The notes under the pieces: generated by a model
What the model saw: only the letters and a program-made list of their open reading frames with translations
Told to the model about the DNA's origin: nothing
Databases searched by the model: none
NCBI GenBank assembly: GCA_046331565.1
Contig: JAXLQP010000003.1
Coordinates: 682,001-746,000 of the forward strand
Length of the DNA stretch: 64,000 nucleotides
Source: DASRDU01 sp046331565
GTDB taxonomy: Bacteria > Acidobacteriota > Blastocatellia > RBC074
Reading direction: 5' to 3'
Made by a program: the position numbers and the translations under genes
Part shown: positions 53,865 through 64,000 of the stretch, piece after piece
How the letters are laid out: each line of letters opens with the position of its first letter
How positions within the stretch are numbered: position 1 is the first letter of the stretch

Positions 53865-54860
53865 ATGAAGCAGATCAAATTTTACAGTGCCCTTCTCGCC
53901 TGCTATGCGACCTTGATTCTTTGTTCGGCGAATGCTTCTGCCCAGAGCCTGAATGCGCGCTATTCCTACAGAGTTCCTGACTGGCTGTGGACCCAGCAAC
54001 GTTTTACCGGACTAATAACTGCCGAAGTTCGTCGCAGTCTAGAGTCCGAAATTAAAATCCTTAATGTTCTTGACAGTCTTGAAGACCGAGGGGCATATGA
54101 TGAAAAAAATGAACAGCTCGCGAGCAAAATCAGTAAACTCCTCGCACTTCGTGATTTGACCGCCGAGGCTCCTGTTTTTGAGAATCAGGCCGCTGGCACG
54201 AAGCTCGCAATACAAGTTGATCCGGCTTTTTCTGAGCAGGCAAGGCAGACTATTCTGAACGCCGCCAGATTGTTCATTGAAGTTGCGCTTGATGATTTAA
54301 GTATCCGAAAATCAATCGAAACCTCAACGGTAACTCCGCCGCCAATGCCGGAGATGTATGAGCTTATCGGTGATACTCCGGTCCAGGATGTCTTTGGTAA
54401 TAAGGTTTATACGCCCGAATATGCACGCTACCTGCAACGACGAGCAAAACCGGAATCTGTCGGTGCGTTCAAGCAATACCTCCACCATGCCCTCTCAACC
54501 AGCTCAGGGGACCCGGCACTTCTGGTCATTTCCCAATATTCTGGAAATGTCTGGTGGGGGGGCAGCTACCTTGATTTTTATTCGGATAATCTGCAACAAC
54601 TTTCCCGCCTCAACCCCCCTGCTGGTTTTCTATATATCCGCCTCAACTCTGACAGGATGGTGTCAGGCGAACCAGATTTCAACAATCCTGCTTTTTGGGC
54701 TGCGAAGATCGCTCACGAAGTCCTTCACAATCTGGGGTACTGGCATCCGAACTACACGGATCCGGCTCAGCGTGACCAGTATAACCAAGGAAACACGACA
54801 GCTTTCATTGTTGCTTACGAGAGAGAAGTATTTGCCAGACTCTCTGAGAGGAAACAATAG
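53865..54860 (+). CDS. Secreted putative metalloprotease (HExxHxxGxxH)
   Basis: 331 residues from ATG 53865, with AAGGAGG five bases upstream. Signal peptide FYSALLACYATLILCSANASAQ. The central region is helical and not recognised. Near the C-terminus the sequence IAHEVLHNLGYWHPNY gives a complete HExxHxxGxxH zinc motif. Only about 38 residues follow, with no clear Met-turn, so it is not a canonical metzincin. Predicted exported zinc peptidase of an unrecognised group. Last substantial gene of the rightward cluster. Confidence 0.7.
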   Translation: MKQIKFYSALLACYATLILCSANASAQSLNARYSYRVPDWLWTQQRFTGLITAEVRRSLESEIKILNVLDSLEDRGAYDEKNEQLASKISKLLALRDLTAEAPVFENQAAGTKLAIQVDPAFSEQARQTILNAARLFIEVALDDLSIRKSIETSTVTPPPMPEMYELIGDTPVQDVFGNKVYTPEYARYLQRRAKPESVGAFKQYLHHALSTSSGDPALLVISQYSGNVWWGGSYLDFYSDNLQQLSRLNPPAGFLYIRLNSDRMVSGEPDFNNPAFWAAKIAHEVLHNLGYWHPNYTDPAQRDQYNQGNTTAFIVAYEREVFARLSERKQ

Positions 54861-54862
54861 AG

Positions 54863-55108
54863 TTGCCACAGCTACAGCCCAAGTCTGAACCTATCAGATC
54901 AGTTATAATGCAGGCACGCCAAACTGAACATCTTCCAGCATTCGCTGCTAACATGGCAGCGCGCCTGAAGGAATTGCTGGCAGAAATTACCCTGCTGAAA
55001 GGCCAACTGACAGGACTCAGCCCTGATCTGGCTGTAAAACAGAAGGAATATCGTCTGCTGATGCCGCCAATAACGCCGACGCAAAAGGAAGAACATTCCG
55101 ACGATTGA
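54863..55108 (+). CDS. Small helical hypothetical protein
   Basis: 81 residues if translation begins at TTG 54863, which has AGAGGA ten bases upstream; ATG 54908 would give 66. The core is helical (MAARLKELLAEITLLKGQL), with a polar tail. It starts two bases after the metalloprotease stop, which supports co-translation. It could be an inhibitor or partner of the protease, by position only. Confidence 0.45.
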   Translation: MPQLQPKSEPIRSVIMQARQTEHLPAFAANMAARLKELLAEITLLKGQLTGLSPDLAVKQKEYRLLMPPITPTQKEEHSDD

Positions 55109-55131
55109 TTAACTCTGTTGCCGCCTGCGCT

Positions 55132-57714
<2,583 letters not shown>

Positions 57715-57832
57715 CATCTCCTCCCTGCCTGGCGCGGTTCATTGCCCGTTTGCGCCGGTTCTGATCTGACCGATATTATGTCTCAAAAGGCAGATCATTG
57801 TCGGCTGCAGCGGGTTTGTTTACTCACAACCA

Positions 57833-57864
57833 TGCTGACGCAGCAGCAGCAGAAATCTTACACC
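57833..57864 (-). promoter_or_regulatory. ECF-type promoter of the copper ATPase gene
   Basis: Read leftward, GGTGTAA (57864-57858), then 17 bases, then CGTCAGCA (57840-57833). The identical two boxes at the identical distance occur upstream of the metallothionein-like gene. The leader to ATG 57714 would be about 110 bases. The likely user is the adjacent CorE-like sigma factor. Confidence 0.75.
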
Positions 57865-57888
57865 CGCATTTGAAAGGGGCTTGCTGAG

Positions 57889-58503
57889 ATGGACGTTTCA
57901 ATGCCGGAGACAACAGATGAGCCGGAAGTAATCACGGATGACGTGGCGCGCGTGCTGGTCGAAAATCACCGGCACTTTCTGGCTTTTCTTGAGCGCCGCG
58001 TCGAATCGCGCGAAGTAGCTGAGGATATTCTTCAGGAAGCCTTTGTGCGCGGCCTGCCACGTCTGTCCTCGCTGCGGCAGCAGGAATCTGTGGTCGCGTG
58101 GTTTTACCGGATGCTGCGCAATGCGCTGATTGATCATTACCGCCGCCGCGACGCTGAAGCCCGTGCGATGCAGCAGGTCGCCACTGAATTCGATGAAGCC
58201 GCGCCTGACAGCGAACTGATGGGCGAGGTTTGTCAGTGCGTGACCGCGCTGGTCGGCACGCTCAAACCGGAATACGCCGCCGCCATTCAGCGCGTTGATC
58301 TCGATGGCCTTGCCGTGCGCGCCTTTGCTGATGAACAGGGTATCAATGCAAATAATGCCGGAGTGCGCGTTCATCGCGCCCGCGAAGCGTTGCGCCGCCA
58401 GCTTGTGCGCAGTTGCGGAACCTGCGCGACGCACGGCTGTCTTGACTGTGACTGTCAGCCTGACGGGGATTCAGAGCACAAACATTGTGGCGCGCAGCAC
58501 TGA
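57889..58503 (+). CDS. corE: CorE-like metal-responsive ECF sigma factor
   Basis: 204 residues. Region 2 is at about 20-95 (RRVESREVAEDILQEAFVRG, WFYRMLRNALIDHYRRR) and region 4 at about 118-172 (YAAAIQRVDLDGLAVRAFAD, VRVHRAREALRRQL). A Cys-rich tail has Cys176, 179, 184, 187, 189 and 200 (CGTCATHGCLDCDC); a CQC pair is at 115-117 in the linker. This arrangement is that of CorE-type sigma factors, which sense copper or cadmium through the tail and need no anti-sigma factor. It lies between the copper ATPase and metallothionein genes. Confidence 0.9.
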   Translation: MDVSMPETTDEPEVITDDVARVLVENHRHFLAFLERRVESREVAEDILQEAFVRGLPRLSSLRQQESVVAWFYRMLRNALIDHYRRRDAEARAMQQVATEFDEAAPDSELMGEVCQCVTALVGTLKPEYAAAIQRVDLDGLAVRAFADEQGINANNAGVRVHRAREALRRQLVRSCGTCATHGCLDCDCQPDGDSEHKHCGAQH

Positions 58504-58547
58504 CCAGAAATTTTTTATCCGGCCTTCAGAAAAATTTTCACTGACCA

Positions 58548-58579
58548 GGTGTAATGCCCTGTGACCTGCTCCGTCAGCA
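58548..58579 (+). promoter_or_regulatory. ECF-type promoter of the metallothionein-like gene
   Basis: GGTGTAA (58548-58554), 17 bases, CGTCAGCA (58572-58579), identical in boxes and spacing to the copper ATPase promoter. It begins 45 bases after the sigma gene stop and about 77 bases before the metallothionein ATG. Confidence 0.78.
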
Positions 58580-58596
58580 GGGGTGTACAGACGAAA

Positions 58597-58619
58597 AATG
58601 CCGCCAGCGCGGCGGCATT
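58597..58619 (+). promoter_or_regulatory. Hairpin in the metallothionein leader
   Basis: Perfect 9-bp stem AATGCCGCC (58597-58605) with GGCGGCATT (58611-58619) and a 5-base loop. No T-tract follows, so it is unlikely to be a terminator. It lies about 20 bases after the -10 box and may protect the 5' end of the mRNA or modulate translation. Confidence 0.6.
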
Positions 58620-58655
58620 GCTCAACACCAATGCTGAATTGAAAAGGAGAAAATT

Positions 58656-58835
58656 ATGAACAATTACACCAGTCAGACGACCAGCAACTGTTCCTGCAAT
58701 CCCTGTCACGCGACGAGCTGCGACTGCGGCCAGTCCGGCACGACCACCAGCCAGCCGACTGCCTGCTGCTGCGGTTCGGCCTGTGGTTGCGGCGCGCAAT
58801 GCGAATGCCCGACTGGTTGCGGCTGCGCGAATTGA
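58656..58835 (+). CDS. Metallothionein-like Cys-rich protein
   Basis: 59 residues with 14 cysteines (24%), many as CxC or CC: positions 12, 14, 17, 22, 24, 37, 38, 39, 43, 45, 49, 51, 55 and 57. One His, no aromatic residue except Tyr4, rich in Gly, Ser and Thr. ATG 58656 follows AAGGAG with ideal spacing. The frame is shorter than common gene-finding cut-offs and may be missing from databases. Placed after a CorE-like sigma gene and sharing a promoter motif with the copper ATPase, it probably buffers Cu(I) in the cytosol. It does not match the BmtA/SmtA pattern by eye. Confidence 0.85.
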   Translation: MNNYTSQTTSNCSCNPCHATSCDCGQSGTTTSQPTACCCGSACGCGAQCECPTGCGCAN

Positions 58836-58877
58836 GCGCGCAGGGCAGCGCGGGCACGCTTTCGTTTCCGCGCTGCC

Positions 58878-59417
58878 TCAGCCCTCAAGGCGTTTTCCCA
58901 TTCGCGCGAGCGGCAGCCTTTCGCCATCGGGCAGAACCGATTCAACTTTTTCAATGACAGTGTAACCTCTGGCCTCATACATCGGCAGTCCGGGCAGCGT
59001 GGCCATCAGTTCCAGGCGGCTGAATCCGGCCTCGCGCGCGGCGTCCTCACAGGCGTTGATAATCAGCGTGCCGATGCCCCGGCGCGCATAATGCGGATGA
59101 ATGAAGAAGGCTCTGATGCGCGCCGCGTCAGTGGCCGGGTCAAGCAGCGGGTCGGCTTCAGCCTTCATCTGATCGCCGCCATACAGCGTGCGGCGTTTGC
59201 TCCAGCCACCGCAGCCCGCAATCTCGCCGTCAGCTTCAGCGACAAAGTAAGTGCCGTCGGCAATCAGTTGCGTATCCACGCCGAAAACATAAACGAGCGC
59301 GCTTTCGATCTGCCGCGGCGTGTAATAACCCGCGCTGAGGCCGCGCACTGAAACGGGAATCAGCCGCTCAAGCGCCGGAATGTCTTCAGTGGTGGCGGGT
59401 CGGATGCTGATCGTCAT
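58878..59417 (-). CDS. GNAT family N-acetyltransferase
   Basis: 179 residues. Conserved GNAT parts: IRPATTEDIPAL at the start, FFIHPHYARRGIGTLI (acetyl-CoA pyrophosphate loop RRGIG) at about 110-125, and the C-terminal YEARGYTVIEKV. Substrate unknown. It faces the metallothionein gene with its 3' end 42 bp away. Confidence 0.88.
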   Translation of the reverse strand: MTISIRPATTEDIPALERLIPVSVRGLSAGYYTPRQIESALVYVFGVDTQLIADGTYFVAEADGEIAGCGGWSKRRTLYGGDQMKAEADPLLDPATDAARIRAFFIHPHYARRGIGTLIINACEDAAREAGFSRLELMATLPGLPMYEARGYTVIEKVESVLPDGERLPLARMGKRLEG

Positions 59418-59463
59418 ACAAGACAGCCACGAATTATCACGAATGAATCAGACTGGTGAGCGG

Positions 59464-59570
59464 CATTCTCCATTCTCAATTCTGCATTCTCCATTATTTT
59501 GCAGGAGCGGCTTCGCCAGTCGCAGCTCACTACAGAATAATGGAGAATGCAGAATTGAGAATGGAGAATG
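59464..59570. repeat. Palindromic repeat with 35-bp arms
   Basis: Perfect arms 59464-59498 and 59536-59570 built of CATTCTCCATTCTCAATTCT-type sequence, separated by 37 bases. It lies between the GNAT and YdjC-family genes in their upstream/downstream gap. No coding capacity. One of several unrelated palindrome families in the window. Confidence 0.9.
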
Positions 59571-59610
59571 AGTCTCGGACTGTTCGTGCAGCTTCGTGTT
59601 CATTCGTGGT

Positions 59611-60570
59611 TTAGTTCGCCTGCTTTTTATTCTTCCAGGCAATCTTTCCCATTTCGCGCCAGGTCGTGGTTTTGATGCCGAGTTCATCCATCAGCTTTTT
59701 CGTTTCAGGATCGGTGAAGGAAAGAAAATCGCCGTGTCGCTGCGGCCACGAACCGGTGATGGCTTTCAGTTCGTCGTTGTCATAACCGAGATGCACAATC
59801 AGCATCGTCACGCCCGGCTTCAGATTCCGCAGCAGCGTGTGATAAGCCTTTTTGCGTTCCTCAAACGTTTTGCCCTCAACTCCGGTGACGAGGTAATCAA
59901 GCAGCGCAAAGCCGTCAGCTTCAACTTTGCGCAGCACTTCTTCATTGATCGGCGAACCGCTGGCTTTGCCGTAAGCGATTGATTCCGGCGTGGCGCGCAT
60001 GACCATCACCGGAATGCCGTACTCTTTGCCGAGCTTTGTATACACGTCAAAGTAATCCCGGCGCGTGTAAAGCGTGCCCATATGCGTATCCAGATGCGTC
60101 GGTCTGATGCCGAAAGCCAGGGCGCGTTCAATCTGGGCGCGCAGTTCGGTTTCAACTTCCTGCGGCGTGGCTTTGGCGGCGGTCTGCCGTTCCGAGCGCC
60201 ACATAAAACCTTCGGCATCGAGCAGGCCCGGCACCTTGTCAATCGGCGCGACAGGCCGCCAGCGGTAATGCTTCCACTCACTCGTCAGCGTCAGGTGCAG
60301 CCCGAAATCAATTTCAGGATGCTCCTTCGCATAAGCCGCAATTTCAGGGAACCAGGGACACGGCACCATAATCGAAGCCGAAGTCACCATCCCGTGTTTG
60401 AGCGCTTCGATGGTCGCCATATTTACCGAATGCGACATGCCGACATCATCAGCATGCACAATCAGCACCTTGTCATTCGGGCCGAAACCAAGTTGCTGTG
60501 CGGTGTTTTGTGCAGTCACGGTGATATTCAGAAAGATGGTCAGAGCGATGCAGATAATCAGCAGTTTCAT
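59611..60570 (-). CDS. YdjC/ChbG-HpnK family carbohydrate deacetylase, exported
   Basis: 319 residues. Signal peptide MKLLIICIALTIFLNITVTA. The family metal motif HADDVGMSHSVN (39-50) is followed by FGLHLTLTSEW and THLDTHMGTLY, which supply the further Asp/His ligands. Known members remove acetyl groups from chitooligosaccharides or hopanoid sugars. The exported location suggests action on extracytoplasmic sugars. 56 bp downstream of it the GMC oxidoreductase gene ends on the same strand. Confidence 0.85.
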   Translation of the reverse strand: MKLLIICIALTIFLNITVTAQNTAQQLGFGPNDKVLIVHADDVGMSHSVNMATIEALKHGMVTSASIMVPCPWFPEIAAYAKEHPEIDFGLHLTLTSEWKHYRWRPVAPIDKVPGLLDAEGFMWRSERQTAAKATPQEVETELRAQIERALAFGIRPTHLDTHMGTLYTRRDYFDVYTKLGKEYGIPVMVMRATPESIAYGKASGSPINEEVLRKVEADGFALLDYLVTGVEGKTFEERKKAYHTLLRNLKPGVTMLIVHLGYDNDELKAITGSWPQRHGDFLSFTDPETKKLMDELGIKTTTWREMGKIAWKNKKQAN

Positions 60571-60626
60571 AGTTGTTGAGATGTCACAGCAGAAGCGGAT
60601 GAACCGTCCCTGTCCTCTCCTGCGTT

Positions 60627-62321
60627 TTACAGGTTTCCTTTTTTGTACTCTTCGACGATGTAATCACACGCCCGCGCGGTAATCGCCATCATCGTCAGCG
60701 TCGGGTTGGCGCAGCCGCTTGAAGTGAAACACGCGCCGTCGGTGACAAACAGGTTCTTCACATCCCACGACTGATTCCACTGGTTGAGAAATGAAGTCTT
60801 CCTGTCAGCGCCCATCCGCGCCGTGCCGACTTCGTGAATGCAGAAGCCGGGCGGGTCGGGTTCGGTGGTTTTGCCGAGGACTTTGATGCCGGCGGCCTCG
60901 GCCATTTCTGAGGTCGTTTCCAGCATGTCTTTGATCATCGCTTTTTCGTTGTCGCCGTGCTGACAATCAATGTGCAATGTCGGGATGCCCCACGCATCAG
61001 GCTTGTTTTTGTTGAGCGTGGCTTTGTTTTCCTTGCGTGCAAGCATTTCGCCCCAGCTCCCGAGCCAGAAACTCACTTCAGCGGGAATTTCGCGCACCTG
61101 GTGTTTGAATGCAGCGCCGAAGCCGGGCACACGCTGCGCCTTCAGATAGTCATAGCCCATCGAAGCCGAACCCTGCATGCCGTAACCGCGAATGAATTTC
61201 GGGTGCTTGTCAAAGACGTTTCTGAACTTCGGCACATAGATGCCGTTGGCTCTGCCGTCGGAGTAATCGTAAGCCTGCCCGCGCAGCGTTTCGATGACGC
61301 CGCTGACGCCAATCGGAAAGACGTGATCCATCACGTAATGGCCCAGCACGTCGGAAGAATTGCCGAGGCCGTTCGGATACTGCCGCGAAGTCGAAAGCAT
61401 CAGAATGCGTGTGGATTCAAGCGTCGAAGCGCACAGCACCACGACTTTTGCGTGTTCTTCGTAATTGCGTTTCGTCAACTGATCAATGATGCGCACGCCG
61501 CTCGCCCTGCCGGTCTTTTTGTCCACGATCACTTCGCGGACGATGGAATTCGGGCGCAGCGTCATCCGGCCTGTCTTTGCCGCCGCAGGCAGCGTCGAAC
61601 CGGGGCTGCTGAAATAAGAGAACGTCGTGCAACCGCGATCACAATGGCCGCACCAGTGACACGCGGCGCGGCCATTGTGTGGTTTAGTCAGAATCGCGGC
61701 GCGACCGATGATGACTTTGCGATTGCTGAAATTCTGCTCGACGGCTTTCTTGAACATCCGCTCGCCGCAGGTCATCGCCATCGGCGGCAGAAAGCGACTG
61801 TCGGGCAGTTGCGGCAGATGCTCGAACGATCCGCTGACGCCGACAAAATCCTCAACCTGATCGTAGTAAGGCTCAAGATCCCTGTAACTGATCGGCCAGT
61901 CGTCGCCGTAACCATCGCGGCTCGCGGCCTTGAATTCATAATCGGAGTAACGATAGGACTGTCGGCCCCAGGTAATCGTGCGCCCGCCAACCTGACGCCC
62001 GCGAATCCACCAGAAGGGCTTGTCTTTCGGAGTCGTGTAGGGATGATCCAGATCGTCAACGAAAAATTGCGAACTGTATTCGTTGGCCGCGTAACAGCGG
62101 CTCTGAATCGGCTGACGCGGCGCATAGACCGAACCGGGCGCGAGGCCGCGATATTTCAGATCGAAGGGAAAGTGATGTTCGGTGAAATCCTTCATCGGGT
62201 CGAGTTGTCGCCCGGCTTCAAGCACCAGCACCTGCATGCCTTTTTCAGTCAGCGCCTTCGCTGCCCAGCCTCCGGTTGCGCCCGAACCGACGACGATGGC
62301 ATCGTAAATTTTCTGCGGCAT
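60627..62321 (-). CDS. GMC family FAD-dependent oxidoreductase
   Basis: 564 residues. The N-terminal FAD motif is AIVVGSGATGGWAA with LEAGR. The middle has a Cys group CHWCGHCDRGCTTF, common in the gluconate/sorbose dehydrogenase branch. The C-terminus has IHEVGTARMG and NPTLTMMAITARACDYI. Likely oxidises a sugar or alcohol. No signal peptide and no small subunit gene next to it. GAGGAG precedes ATG 62321. Confidence 0.9.
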   Translation of the reverse strand: MPQKIYDAIVVGSGATGGWAAKALTEKGMQVLVLEAGRQLDPMKDFTEHHFPFDLKYRGLAPGSVYAPRQPIQSRCYAANEYSSQFFVDDLDHPYTTPKDKPFWWIRGRQVGGRTITWGRQSYRYSDYEFKAASRDGYGDDWPISYRDLEPYYDQVEDFVGVSGSFEHLPQLPDSRFLPPMAMTCGERMFKKAVEQNFSNRKVIIGRAAILTKPHNGRAACHWCGHCDRGCTTFSYFSSPGSTLPAAAKTGRMTLRPNSIVREVIVDKKTGRASGVRIIDQLTKRNYEEHAKVVVLCASTLESTRILMLSTSRQYPNGLGNSSDVLGHYVMDHVFPIGVSGVIETLRGQAYDYSDGRANGIYVPKFRNVFDKHPKFIRGYGMQGSASMGYDYLKAQRVPGFGAAFKHQVREIPAEVSFWLGSWGEMLARKENKATLNKNKPDAWGIPTLHIDCQHGDNEKAMIKDMLETTSEMAEAAGIKVLGKTTEPDPPGFCIHEVGTARMGADRKTSFLNQWNQSWDVKNLFVTDGACFTSSGCANPTLTMMAITARACDYIVEEYKKGNL

Positions 62322-62368
62322 TGATCGTTCTCCTCAAATGTGAATGTTCACTGCATCAGATCAGTGCT

Positions 62369-62456
62369 GGTGCAGTACCGGGAGCGTGAGCAACCGGGTT
62401 CCGGCGAGGAAGATCACCTGTCAGGAACTGGTCGCTCACGCTCCCGGTACTGCACC
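62369..62456. repeat. Palindromic repeat with perfect 23-bp arms
   Basis: Arms 62369-62391 (GGTGCAGTACCGGGAGCGTG then AGC) and 62434-62456 pair perfectly around a 42-bp centre. It lies between the GMC oxidoreductase and CPBP-like genes, upstream of the former and downstream of the latter. The architecture resembles 195-285 but the sequence is unrelated. Confidence 0.88.
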
Positions 62457-62493
62457 GGAATTTGTGCTGATTCGTGGCGGCTCTGAACTGCTT

Positions 62494-63141
62494 TCAGAAA
62501 TTGAAGTATCCCGGCCCGACTTTCATGCTGTGCATCCAGGCACGCGGGAAACTGTGTACGGTGACGATGGCGAGTATAGTATGTGAGAGCGCCAGCGTGA
62601 AGAGATTGGGCTGTCGCTGAAACAACCGGCACCAGATCCAGCCGGTGATGAAGGTCATCACGGTCAGCGGCGGATTCGGCAGATGCAGAAAGGCAAACCA
62701 TCCGGCGGCGGCAAGCGCGACAGTGTTTTCGCCGCGATAAACCTGCCGCAGCCGCGTCAGCACAAAGGCCTGCAGCGCATACTGCTGCACGAAAGCCCAG
62801 AAGTAATGCCAGCCGACGCTGCGCAGCTTCCACCACTCCGGCGCGCGCAGCGTCCCAAGCAGCCAGCCGCTCACCAGCAGCAGCGCGATGAGCGCCAGGG
62901 TCATCAGCCCGACTTCAAGCAGCGAACGCGGCACATTATCCAGCCGCAGTCCGAGCGAGTGCGCCGGGTCACGATGCAGCAGATTTGAAATGGCGATCAG
63001 CATCAGCCCGCCGCCAATCGCCACCAACAGAGCGCCCGGAAACGCGCGCTGCCAGAGCCAGATGTAACTGGTCACGAACAGCACAAAAAAGATGACTTCA
63101 CGTTCCGGGTTCGTTCTCTGAAGCAGCGATTCAGACTGCAT
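62494..63141 (-). CDS. CPBP-like intramembrane protein lacking the catalytic Glu pair
   Basis: 215 residues with six or seven hydrophobic segments. The fold signs of the CPBP (Rce1/Abi) family are FAFLHLPNP (FxxxH) at about 148-156 and LSHTILA (H) near 185. The first motif EExxxR reads QQYALQ at about 118-123, so both glutamates and the arginine are missing. Catalysis by the usual mechanism is unlikely; it could be a pseudoprotease. No partner gene suggests a role. Confidence 0.7.
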   Translation of the reverse strand: MQSESLLQRTNPEREVIFFVLFVTSYIWLWQRAFPGALLVAIGGGLMLIAISNLLHRDPAHSLGLRLDNVPRSLLEVGLMTLALIALLLVSGWLLGTLRAPEWWKLRSVGWHYFWAFVQQYALQAFVLTRLRQVYRGENTVALAAAGWFAFLHLPNPPLTVMTFITGWIWCRLFQRQPNLFTLALSHTILAIVTVHSFPRAWMHSMKVGPGYFNF

Positions 63142-63282
63142 GGCGAAACTCCTGAATCAGACTTTCAGCAGGGTAAGCAGGGACACGAGCGGTGGGGACT
63201 GTGCAACGCTGACGCCGCCAGTATAGTATTTGTGCGTTTCAGCGTGAAGCAGATTTCATCAGCCTCGGAAAAGGTTTTTCAG

Positions 63283-64000
63283 ATGCGACTAACAAGACAA
63301 CTTCTGATCAGCGCGCTGCTGATCTTTCAGCTTTCACTTGCTCCGGTCTTTGCGCAGCAGGCGGCGCAGGCTCCGGCAAAACCGCAGACGGTGGCGGAAC
63401 TTCAGGCGCGCATTGCGGCGCTGCTCGATCAGCCGCAGTTTGCGGCGGCGCGCATTGGCGTGCGCGTCATCACCGGCAAAGGCAGCGTCGTTTTTGAGCG
63501 CGATGCTGACAAGACTTTCGCGCCTGCGTCGAATATGAAGCTCTACACGACGGCGGCGACGCTTGATGCCTTCGGGCCGGAACAGAGATTCAAGACCTCG
63601 GTCTACGCGACGAAGCGCGACATTCGCAATGGCGTGCTGCGCGGCGATCTGATTCTGTACGGGCGCGGCGATCCGAATTTGTCGGCGCGGTTTGAGAATC
63701 CCGACAACCCCGGCGTGAACGGCAAAATTGATGAGTTCGTCCGCACCGATAAAATCACGGCGATTGAAATGCTCGCTGATCAGCTCAAAGCACGCGGCAT
63801 CAGAACGGTGAGCGGCGACCTGATTGGCGATGACAGTTACTTTGCGACCGACGGACGCGGCGCGGCGTGGGAATGGGATGATCTGATGTTTTATTACGGC
63901 GCGCCGGTCAGCGCGCTGACGGTCAATGACAATGCGCTGACTTTCGTTGTGACTCCGGCAGTGCGGGCCGGACTGCCGCCAGTCATCACGACGCGCCCGC
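63283..64000 (+). CDS. dacB: D-alanyl-D-alanine carboxypeptidase/endopeptidase (PBP4 type), N-terminal part
   Basis: 239 residues before the right edge. Signal peptide LLISALLIFQLSLAPVFAQ. The SxxK active site is ASNMKLYTT (about 83-91), preceded by FERDADKTFAP. Then come LRGDLILYGRGDPNLSA and GDLIGDDSYF, typical of the S13 family, and VSALTVNDNA. Acts in the periplasm on peptidoglycan cross-links. ATG 63283 has AAAAGG ten bases upstream. The gene is open at the window end. Confidence 0.88.
   Translation, partial: MRLTRQLLISALLIFQLSLAPVFAQQAAQAPAKPQTVAELQARIAALLDQPQFAAARIGVRVITGKGSVVFERDADKTFAPASNMKLYTTAATLDAFGPEQRFKTSVYATKRDIRNGVLRGDLILYGRGDPNLSARFENPDNPGVNGKIDEFVRTDKITAIEMLADQLKARGIRTVSGDLIGDDSYFATDGRGAAWEWDDLMFYYGAPVSALTVNDNALTFVVTPAVRAGLPPVITTRP

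Overview
The window looks like a chromosomal segment of an acidobacterium, most likely class Blastocatellia. This is an inference from content: secreted SBBP/NHL beta-propeller proteins with Pro-Thr linkers, a CHAT-TPR protein paired with an ECF sigma factor, a DUF1343/NamZ hydrolase, DUF362 and DUF4388/roadblock proteins, a pilB-T-C-S-R-A cluster, and intergenic space full of unrelated palindromic repeats. No rRNA, tRNA or CRISPR array was seen.

Layout. 1-96: N-terminal fragment of a secreted protein. 322-2812: two tandem paralogues with an HPD-less J-like domain and two PilZ domains, bracketed by two copies of one palindromic repeat. 2981-6142: an ABC-2 exporter with a TPR protein, split by a four-helix-bundle gene inside 30-bp inverted repeats. 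6161-8146: a DUF362 protein and a terpene-cyclase-like repeat protein. 8324-16766: a leftward type IV pilus cluster with a sigma-54 promoter before the pilin gene. 16881-24853: an integrated element of about 8 kb bounded by a 31-bp imperfect direct repeat; it carries a primase-helicase, an excisionase-like HTH protein, a tyrosine recombinase, unknown genes and several helically phased or palindromic repeat arrays. Its left att core contains the -35 box of the predicted pilB promoter. 24938-29628: a leftward DUF4388/roadblock, roadblock, degenerate histidine kinase operon that probably lay directly upstream of pilB before the insertion.

29856-41008: NamZ-like hydrolase, two giant secreted propeller proteins sharing one C-terminal tail module, and a Cys-rich zinc protein, separated by long hairpin-rich non-coding DNA. 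41187-45395: ECF sigma factor followed by a membrane anti-sigma-like/TPR/CHAT protease fusion. 46269-55108: a rightward set with a signal-less lipase, an Asp-box propeller, a stand-alone copy of the propeller's C-terminal domain, two further small proteins, an SBBP propeller and a secreted HExxHxxGxxH metalloprotease. Two genes in this set share an identical 39-bp leader.

55132-58835 is the most coherent small system: a copper-type P-type ATPase, a divergent CorE-like ECF sigma factor with a Cys-rich tail, and an apparently unrecorded 59-residue, 14-cysteine metallothionein-like gene. The ATPase and metallothionein promoters share GGTGTAA-N17-CGTCAGCA, which looks like the sigma factor's target. 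The window ends with a GNAT acetyltransferase, a YdjC-family deacetylase, a GMC oxidoreductase, a CPBP-like membrane protein lacking its catalytic Glu pair, and the start of a PBP4-type D-Ala-D-Ala carboxypeptidase.
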